Source: an uncultured Paraprevotella sp. (GTDB lineage Bacteria; Bacteroidota; Bacteroidia; Bacteroidales; Bacteroidaceae). Taken from it: a DNA stretch of 64,000 nucleotides. A model generated the notes under the pieces. The model searched no databases. It had not been told where the DNA came from and saw nothing but the letters and a program-made list of their open reading frames with translations. Below are positions 58,265 to 64,000 of the stretch, one piece after another. How positions within the stretch are numbered: the stretch's first letter is position 1; each line of letters starts with the position of its first letter. The stretch spans positions 52,169-116,168 of the forward strand of contig CALULQ010000007.1 in NCBI GenBank assembly GCA_944321525.1. The letters run 5' to 3'. Both the position numbers and the translations under genes were made by a program.

Positions 58265-59353
58265 TCAATCCTTCAGAGGGTTCCAGCCTTGCGCTTTCAA
58301 CTCAAATTCATTGCCGTCGCGGCTGATGAGGGCGCAGCCCAAGTCGGCTTTGGTGATGTGGCCGATGACTTTTACGTCTTTTATCTGGCTGATTTCTTCG
58401 TGGCAGGACAAGGGGACGGTGAACAGGAGTTCGTAGTCCTCGCCGCCGTTCAGGGCGCAAGTTGTCACGTTCATGTTCAGTTCTTCCGCCATGACAGCGG
58501 TCTGATAATCCAGTGGGATGCGTTCCTCGTAGATGCGGCAGCCCACCTTGCTTTGCGTGCAGATGTGCAGCAGTTCGGAACTCAGTCCGTCCGAGATGTC
58601 AATCATGGCCGTGGGGCGTATGTGGGCTTTGGCCAGAGCCTGGATGATGTCGCGGCGGGCTTCGGGTTTGAGTTGCCGTTCCAGCAGGTATTCCCGTCCG
58701 CTGAAGTCCGGTTGGGCCTGTCGCAGGTTTTCTTCGAGTTCTTTGTTGCCTGCCTGCCGGGCCTCTTTGACTTGCTGGTTATAGACGGCCTTTTCTCGCT
58801 CCAGCAGTTGCAGTCCCATGTAGGCGGCTCCCAGGTCGCCGCTGACGCAAATCAGGTCGTTCTCCTGCGCGCCGTTCCGATAGACCACGTTTTCCTTGTC
58901 GGCCTCGCCGATGCAGGTGATACTGATGGCCAGCCCGGTGAGCGAGGAGGTGGTGTCGCCTCCCACGATGTCCACTCCATGGGCGTCGCAGGCCAGTCTC
59001 AGTCCGGCATAAAAGTCCTCCATGTCCTCCACGCAGAAGCGGCGGCCCAGTGCGATGGAGACGACCATCTGTCGTGGTGTGCCGTTCATGGCGTAGATGT
59101 CGGAGAGGTTGACCATGGCCGATTTGTAGCCCAAGTGTTTCAGGGGAACGTAGGTCAGGTCGAAGTGTATGCCTTCCATCAGCAGGTCGTTGGTGACGAG
59201 TATTTGTTTTTCCGCCGGGTATTCCAGCACGGCGCAGTCGTCCCCCACGCCGTAGCGGGTGGATTCGTTTTTCAGCTGGATGTTTTCCGTGAGATGCTTG
59301 ATGAGGCCAAATTCGCCCAATGTGGAGATTTCCGTTCTGTTTGTTTCTTGCAT
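58265..59353 (-). CDS. thiL: Thiamine-monophosphate kinase
   Basis: 362 residues. ATP-dependent phosphorylation of thiamine monophosphate to the cofactor thiamine pyrophosphate. AIR-synthase/PurM-like fold: STLGEFGLIKHL at the start, GVGDDCAVLEYP (about 36-47), TNDLLMEGIHFDLTYVPLKH (about 54-73), MVNLSDIYAMNGTPRQ (about 79-94), DIVGGDTTSS and MIDISDGLSSELLHI. All Asp-rich metal sites are present. The start at 59353 (MQETN) leaves 10 bases after the pnp stop; an upstream in-frame ATG (59371) would overlap pnp. Last gene of the sppA-lpxK-pnp-thiL operon. Confidence 0.94.
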   Translation of the reverse strand: MQETNRTEISTLGEFGLIKHLTENIQLKNESTRYGVGDDCAVLEYPAEKQILVTNDLLMEGIHFDLTYVPLKHLGYKSAMVNLSDIYAMNGTPRQMVVSIALGRRFCVEDMEDFYAGLRLACDAHGVDIVGGDTTSSLTGLAISITCIGEADKENVVYRNGAQENDLICVSGDLGAAYMGLQLLEREKAVYNQQVKEARQAGNKELEENLRQAQPDFSGREYLLERQLKPEARRDIIQALAKAHIRPTAMIDISDGLSSELLHICTQSKVGCRIYEERIPLDYQTAVMAEELNMNVTTCALNGGEDYELLFTVPLSCHEEISQIKDVKVIGHITKADLGCALISRDGNEFELKAQGWNPLKD

Positions 59354-59363
59354 GTTGTTTCCT

Positions 59364-60173
59364 TTAAGCACGGTTGATCATTTCGCGCATGATGTCGGCC
59401 ATGAGCGGTTGCACGGCATCGGCGGCCTTTTGCACTTCCTCGTGGCTGACTTCCACGATTCGGCCTTCCACGCCCAAGTCGGTGATGACGCTGATGCCGA
59501 AGCATTTGATGCCGCAGTGGTTGGCCACGATGACCTCCGGGACGGTGGACATGCCCACGGCGTCGGCTCCCCATGTGCGGAACATCTTATATTCCGCCGG
59601 CGTCTCAAACGTGGGGCCTTGTGTGGCCAGATAGACGCCTTGTTGCACTTTGATGCCTTTTTCCCGGGCTATGCCGAGGGCTTCGCGCACGAGGTCCTTG
59701 TCGTAGGCTTCCGACATGTCCGGGAAGCGGGGACCGGTGGGGAAGTTCTTGCCGCGCAGGGGATTTTCAGGGAGGGCATTGATGTGGTCGGTGATAATCA
59801 TCAGGTCGCCGATTTCGAAGCCGGGGTTCGTGCCGCCGGCCGCATTGCTGACGAAGAGGGTCTTGATGCCCAGTTCATACATGACGCGGACGGGGAAGGT
59901 GACTTCCTTCATGCTGTAGCCCTCGTAGTAGTGGAAGCGTCCTTCCATGGCCATGATGTCTTTCTGCCCGAGTTTTCCGAAGATGAGGTTGCCGTGGTGC
60001 CCTTCTACGGTGGAGACGGGGAAGTTGGGTATGTCCGAATATGGGATGCGGGTGGCGTCGGTGATTTCATCGGCCAGTTTGCCCAGTCCGGTGCCCAGAA
60101 TAATGGCCGTCGTGGGGCTGGTGGTCATTCTGTTTTTGAGCCAAGTTGCTGTTTCTTGAATTTTTGAATACAT
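59364..60173 (-). CDS. Purine nucleoside phosphorylase
   Basis: 269 residues, trimeric PNP type (PunA/XapA family). Phosphorolyses inosine/guanosine and deoxy forms to base and (deoxy)ribose-1-phosphate. Visible: IILGTGLGKLADEI (phosphate loop, about 24-37), VEGHHGNLIFG (about 56-66), MEGRFHYYEGYS (about 75-86), LFVSNAAGGTNPGF (about 107-120, purine site), YLATQGPTFETPAEYKM (about 178-194) and GADAVGMSTVPEVIVANH (about 199-216). Its first 107 bases overlap the 3' end of lpxK in another frame. Salvage enzyme inside a lipid A/protease operon. Confidence 0.94.
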   Translation of the reverse strand: MYSKIQETATWLKNRMTTSPTTAIILGTGLGKLADEITDATRIPYSDIPNFPVSTVEGHHGNLIFGKLGQKDIMAMEGRFHYYEGYSMKEVTFPVRVMYELGIKTLFVSNAAGGTNPGFEIGDLMIITDHINALPENPLRGKNFPTGPRFPDMSEAYDKDLVREALGIAREKGIKVQQGVYLATQGPTFETPAEYKMFRTWGADAVGMSTVPEVIVANHCGIKCFGISVITDLGVEGRIVEVSHEEVQKAADAVQPLMADIMREMINRA

Positions 60174-61230
60174 AGGCTGTGATATTTTCGTTAAACGATT
60201 TCTGTTGGTTTCTCAGGAACTCCACTTCGATGGGCAGGACATGGAGGGCGTTCCTTGCTTCCTCGCTTAGCCCGCTGAGCCCTTTCAGCCGGGCGGCGTC
60301 CTTCTCTGTGGTGATTATCAGGTTGGGAGTGCCGAGGCGGGCGTAGGTGTCGTTGATGAGCGACACGTCGGCGGGCGAGAAATAATGATGGTCGCCGAAG
60401 GACAGTTGTGTGATGCGCGTCCCATACCGCTCAAGGTCCATTCTCATTTGTTCCGGAGAGGCGATGCCGGTGAGCAGCAGCACGTGTTCGTCGTGCCGGA
60501 GTGTGTCGAGCAGGCGTTCGCCTTCGCCGAACAAGGGCTTGAGGGCGCCGTATCTCAGGGTGGAGAAGTAGAGCTTTTGATAAGGGTAGAGCTTCAGAGC
60601 CTTGCTGATGACCCTGAATCCCATGGGCTTGATGTCCGCCGGGCATTTGGTCACGACGACGATGTTCGCGCGGCTTTTCCCTTCTTCGGGTTCACGCAGG
60701 CGTCCGGCGGGGAGCAGCTTATCATCGCAAATCAGTCGGTGATAGTCCACTAGCAGGATGTTGATGCCCGGTTTCACGTAACGGTGCTGGAAAGCGTCAT
60801 CCAGCAGCACCACCTCCGTGCCCGGGGCGGTCTTTCCGTCGCTGAGCAGTTCGATGCCCCGGCGTCGGTTTTTGTCCACGGCCACGTAGATGCCGGGGAA
60901 TTTTTGTTTCATTTGATAAGGTTCGTCGCCGATGTCGGACATGGGCGTTTCTGCGGAGGCCAGGACGAAGCCTTTTGATTTTCGCTTGTAGCCCCGGCTC
61001 AGCACGGCCACCTTGTGTGTCTTTTGCAGCAGGCGGATAAGGTATTCCGTGTGCGGCGTCTTGCCTGTGCCGCCCACGGTGATGTTGCCCACCGAGATGA
61101 CGGGGATGTCGTAGCTCTTCGACTTGAGGATGCCCGCCTCGAACATTGCGTTGCGGATTCTCACCCCAATGCCGTAGAGCCAGGCTATCGGCCGCAGCCA
61201 TTCGTTGATTTTGATGAGGTCTCCTTCCAT
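60067..61230 (-). CDS. lpxK: Tetraacyldisaccharide 4'-kinase
   Basis: 387 residues. Phosphorylates the 4' position of the lipid A disaccharide in the inner membrane. Walker A-like ISVGNITVGGTGKTPHTEYL (about 45-64), AVLSRGYKRKSKGF (about 74-87), the catalytic/base region LLDDAFQHRYVKPGINILLVDY (about 121-142) and LLPAGRLREP (about 151-160). The C-terminal 35 codons overlap pnp by 107 bases and have a different composition (Asn/His/Arg-rich, ending HYSGHRTGQTGR). sppA lies 6 bases upstream. Lipid A synthesis agrees with a Gram-negative envelope. Confidence 0.95.
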   Translation of the reverse strand: MEGDLIKINEWLRPIAWLYGIGVRIRNAMFEAGILKSKSYDIPVISVGNITVGGTGKTPHTEYLIRLLQKTHKVAVLSRGYKRKSKGFVLASAETPMSDIGDEPYQMKQKFPGIYVAVDKNRRRGIELLSDGKTAPGTEVVLLDDAFQHRYVKPGINILLVDYHRLICDDKLLPAGRLREPEEGKSRANIVVVTKCPADIKPMGFRVISKALKLYPYQKLYFSTLRYGALKPLFGEGERLLDTLRHDEHVLLLTGIASPEQMRMDLERYGTRITQLSFGDHHYFSPADVSLINDTYARLGTPNLIITTEKDAARLKGLSGLSEEARNALHVLPIEVEFLRNQQKSFNENITAYVFKNSRNSNLAQKQNDHQPHDGHYSGHRTGQTGR

Positions 61231-61236
61231 GTCGTG

Positions 61237-63000
61237 TCAGTTGATGAAGTTAGGCTCGTACGGCATTCGTGCTTGCAGGAAGTCCATGTGCCGGATTCTT
61301 TCCAGGTTCATCAGCGGGGCGTAGTAGCTTCCCAGTGTTTCCCGCAAGGAAGAGTTCAGGTAGTCTTTCTGTATGTTCCCGAACAAGTTCTCATACCATG
61401 GGGCGGGAGCTGGGCCATATTCCGTGCCGTAGTTTTCCAGTTTGGCGCGCCGGGCGGCCTCCCGTATGGCCGTCTGCAGTCCGCCTTGGGCGTCGGCCAG
61501 TCCGTTCTCCACGGCTTGCCGTCCGGTCCACACGCGGCCCTCGGCCAGTTGTTTCACCTCGTCCGTTTCCATTTTGCGGCCTTCAGCCACGCGGCCGATG
61601 AAGAGTTCGTAGCCCCGTTGGATATATCCTTGCATCATCCGGGCCTCGGACGGGTTGAACGGGCGCGAGGGGGTGCCGAAGTCGGCATGCGCGTTGGTCT
61701 TCACCACGTCGAAGTGCAGGCCCAGTTTTTCGCGGAGCAGCTCGCTGGCGTCCGGAATGAGGCCGAAGATGCCGATGCTGCCCGTGAGGGTCGTCGGTTC
61801 GGCCACGATGTAGTCGGCGGCGCACGAGATGTAGTAGCCCCCCGAGGCGGCCATTCCGCCCATGGATACCACCACGGGCTTGGCCTCGCGCAGGAGCTTC
61901 ACTTCGTGCCATATCTGTTCGGATGCATAGGCGCTGCCGCCGCCTGAGTTCACCCGGAGCACCACGGCTTTCACCGCCTCGTTCTCGCGCAGGGCCTTCA
62001 GGTCGCGGCACACTTTCTCCGCGTCTATCACGTCGCCGTCCCATTCCGCCCTTTTCTCCACGATGTCCCCGTAGGCGTTGTAGATGGCGATTTTTCCGTC
62101 CTTGCCTTTGGACTGTGGCGTGGCGGCTGCCAGCTCCTTCACGGTCACCAGCGGCAGCATGCCTTCGGTCTTCCCTGTCTTGTCGCGCAACAGGCGGCTC
62201 ACGCCGTCTATGTGGCACAGCGTGTCCACCATGCCCTTCGCCACCAGCTCCTCGGCGGGGCTGAATGTGAGCATGCTGTCGGCGTAGGCGTTGAGCCGGG
62301 CGGTGTCCAGGTGGCGCGATTCGGCCACGTCGGCCAGCATCGTGCGCCAGATGTCGTTCAGGTAGGAGGTCACCTGTTCGCGGTTGGCCTCGCTCATTTC
62401 GGTGGCCGTGAAGGGTTCCACGGCCGACTTGTAGCTGCCCACTTTGAACACCTGCATCCTGACGCCCACCTTCTCCAGCAGGTCTTTGTAGAACATGGGC
62501 TGCGAAGCCATGCCGCACCAGTTCACCTGCCCTTGCGGGTTCAGGATGATTCGGTCGGCCACGCTGCACACGTAGTAGCACCCTTGGGTGTAGTGGTCGC
62601 CATAGGCTATGATGTATTTCCCGCTTTCCTTGAAGTCGGCCAGCGCCTCCCTGATTTCGCGCAGCATGGCAGGCGCGGCGCCGAACAAGTCTTGCGCTTC
62701 TATGTAGATGCCTTCGATGTCAGCGTTCTCCTTGGCTGCGCGGATGGCAGACAGGATGCTTTTCTGGCTCAGCGTGGGGTAGCTGCTGCCGAGGAGCTCG
62801 CCCAGCGGGTCGTCGGGCGTGTCCTCCAGCAGTTCGCCGTTCAGGGTCAGCCGGAGCGCGGAGTGGGGCTGGATAGACGGGGCCGAGGGTTCGGCCGACA
62901 TGACGCAGGCCAGCGAGAGGATGCCGCCCACGAACAGGCAGAGGCCTGCGATGAAGAAGCCGCAGAGCGTGGCCAGGAGGTATTTAACGAAGTCTTTCAT
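61237..63000 (-). CDS. sppA: Signal peptide peptidase SppA (67-kDa type)
   Basis: 587 residues, membrane-anchored by one N-terminal helix (about 6-33). Two peptidase S49 domains: the first holds the catalytic Lys in VFKVGSYKSAVEPFTATEMS (about 185-204), the second the nucleophile Ser in VSMGGMAASGGYYIS (about 377-391), followed by GSIGIFG. The Ser/Lys dyad is split between the domains, as in E. coli SppA. Degrades cleaved signal peptides in the membrane. First gene of the operon, with a good promoter; 6 bases separate it from lpxK. Confidence 0.95.
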   Translation of the reverse strand: MKDFVKYLLATLCGFFIAGLCLFVGGILSLACVMSAEPSAPSIQPHSALRLTLNGELLEDTPDDPLGELLGSSYPTLSQKSILSAIRAAKENADIEGIYIEAQDLFGAAPAMLREIREALADFKESGKYIIAYGDHYTQGCYYVCSVADRIILNPQGQVNWCGMASQPMFYKDLLEKVGVRMQVFKVGSYKSAVEPFTATEMSEANREQVTSYLNDIWRTMLADVAESRHLDTARLNAYADSMLTFSPAEELVAKGMVDTLCHIDGVSRLLRDKTGKTEGMLPLVTVKELAAATPQSKGKDGKIAIYNAYGDIVEKRAEWDGDVIDAEKVCRDLKALRENEAVKAVVLRVNSGGGSAYASEQIWHEVKLLREAKPVVVSMGGMAASGGYYISCAADYIVAEPTTLTGSIGIFGLIPDASELLREKLGLHFDVVKTNAHADFGTPSRPFNPSEARMMQGYIQRGYELFIGRVAEGRKMETDEVKQLAEGRVWTGRQAVENGLADAQGGLQTAIREAARRAKLENYGTEYGPAPAPWYENLFGNIQKDYLNSSLRETLGSYYAPLMNLERIRHMDFLQARMPYEPNFIN

Positions 63001-63035
63001 CTGTATGGAGTTTCAAGCAAAAGCGCATATTCATG

Positions 63036-63065
63036 CAAATATACGATAATGTCCACAAATTGCAA
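63036..63065 (-). promoter_or_regulatory. Promoter of the sppA-lpxK-pnp-thiL operon
   Basis: Minus strand: TTG (63065-63063), 19-base spacer, TATATTTG (63043-63036), 35 bases before the ATG. Confidence 0.6.
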
Positions 63066-63585
63066 GCGTTACACCTTATAATAATGCTTAAAACGCAGGA
63101 TTGTGGCTGACAAAATGTCCGCAGTTCCCGTTGTGGGGGCTGCTACCGGGGCGTGTTTTTTTGGGAGGCGTCGGTAGGTGTGGAACTGCACGGTTGGAAA
63201 ATGCGTTGATATTCTTTGGCGCAGGGAACCTGGGGCACAAGTGGAACTCATTACCATATAGGACCGTTGCATTTTTCTCCATTCGACTGCGGACAATGGC
63301 GGTGTCGGTGTTTTGCCAGAGTGTAGATAATGCTGTCTATTTCTTGTTAACTCGGTTTTAATGGTTAATAATGACAAGGATAAGGAAAGATTCTGGATGA
63401 GGCAAATTTTGACGTGGGGATTTTGGAGGCGTGATGGCAATGCGCGGGCGCACGCTTCTTCTGGAGTGCTGGTTGTCGTGGCTTATACATTATTATATAT
63501 GGGGGAATAACTGATTTTTCGTCGTGGAAACTCCTGCAGGGTGGGGCGCAGGGGCGTAAGCTATACTTTCGTCTGCCCCGGTCGG

Positions 63586-63665
63586 TCGTGCGGTGCGCGG
63601 CAGCGTACTCTGCGGCAAGTACTCGAGTACTCTCCGCAAAGTACGATTCGGGATTGCGCACGGCG
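63586..63665. repeat. Dispersed GTAC palindrome repeat, copy 5
   Basis: GTAC at 63605, 63619, 63627 and 63641. The core from TGCGGCAAGTACTCGAG through CTCCGCAAAGTAC equals copy 3. The outer flanks differ (GTGCGGTGCGCGG and GGATTGCGCAC), but TGCGC/GCGCA can still pair. Confidence 0.9.
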
Positions 63666-64000
63666 CCCTTGCGTTTTCCGCACTTCCCGGCTTTGCCGTG
63701 CGGCCGGGAAAACTGTTTTTCTCCTTCCGGCAGTTCTTTTTTCCGTGGCGGGCGGATTTTTTTCATCGGTCGGACGGGTGGGCGGATTGTCTTTTTGTCC
63801 GCACCGATCCCCGTTCCGGCGCAAAAGTTCAGCGGCGGGCGCCGTTTTTTCCGGCGTTTTAGAATTTTCTTATAAAAAATAATCGGGTTTCTTTAGAAGG
63901 CTTAAAAATATGTTTTACAGCAGTTTTCTTGGTTGTCTGGAGAAGTTTTCATACCTTTACAGAACTTTTCCGCCTGAAAAAAGTTGCCGGAAAATTTGGT

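Larger units (their letters stand above)
63001..64000. other. Gene-free right end of the window with repeat copy 5
   Basis: 1000 bases with the sppA promoter on the left and repeat copy 5 at 63586-63665. Open frames here cross the repeat or have no coding character. The last 150 bases are AT-rich and include TACCTTTA near 63951, which might be a promoter for a gene beyond the window, but I cannot support it. Confidence 0.6.

Noticed and set aside
63365..63882. Several open frames across repeat copy 5 with motifs such as STRVLAAEY
   Set aside because: The same peptide pieces appear at every copy of the GTAC repeat on either strand, so they are repeat sequence and not genes.

Overview
The window is chromosomal DNA from a GC-rich member of the order Bacteroidales (phylum Bacteroidota). 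The evidence is: promoters of the Bacteroides type (TAnnTTTG at -7, often TTTG or TTG about 20 bases upstream) in front of most transcription units; two hybrid two-component systems that fuse sensor, kinase, receiver and AraC output in one chain; a glycine-lipid N-acyltransferase; the dut / TPR lipoprotein / DUF4292 / EnvC-like operon; and secreted proteins with C-terminal tails like type IX secretion sorting domains. I cannot name the genus or species.

Layout. 1-20850 is mostly housekeeping: end of a putative O-acyltransferase plus glsB (glycine lipids), dgt, the dut operon, a 750-base gene-free stretch, an M20 amidohydrolase divergent from a long-chain acyl-CoA ligase, an AT-richer YhcG-type PD-(D/E)XK nuclease that looks acquired, prfB, a small membrane protein, a CYTH protein, VanZ, a sodium symporter with a helix-hairpin-helix protein, an alkaline phosphatase/glycerophosphodiesterase pair, and lrgAB. 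20999-47990 is an accessory glycan/protein utilisation region: a multidomain GH-A-clan-like hydrolase, a very large GH78 rhamnosidase, hybrid two-component system 1, a C10 cysteine protease, a fasciclin-domain lipoprotein, a GH2 beta-galactosidase-like enzyme, hybrid two-component system 2 and a divergent TonB-dependent receptor. No SusC/SusD pair is present. 48058-63000 returns to housekeeping: malic enzyme, a Sua5/YrdC protein, a TlpA-like lipoprotein, a double-META lipoprotein, a nucleotidyltransferase, an IspD/TarI-like cytidylyltransferase overlapping a CDP-alcohol phosphatidyltransferase, tRNA-Phe, and the sppA-lpxK-pnp-thiL operon. The last 1 kb is gene-free.

Working together: the secreted hydrolases, receptor and two sensors form a plausible locus for a rhamnose- and galactose-containing glycan or glycoprotein. 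The two sensors could switch the neighbouring enzymes on in response to released sugars. The phosphatase and diesterase would scavenge phosphate outside the cell.

The most unusual non-coding signal is a dispersed repeat found five times in large intergenic gaps (about 19505, 32466, 41301, 54466 and 63586). It consists of 22-base tandem units built on GTAC/AGTACT palindromes, flanked by a GTGCGGA...TCCGCAC inverted repeat, so each copy can fold into one long hairpin. A second, different array of 21-base iterons (core AACGACGTT) lies between the divergent dNTP-hydrolase genes dgt and dut.
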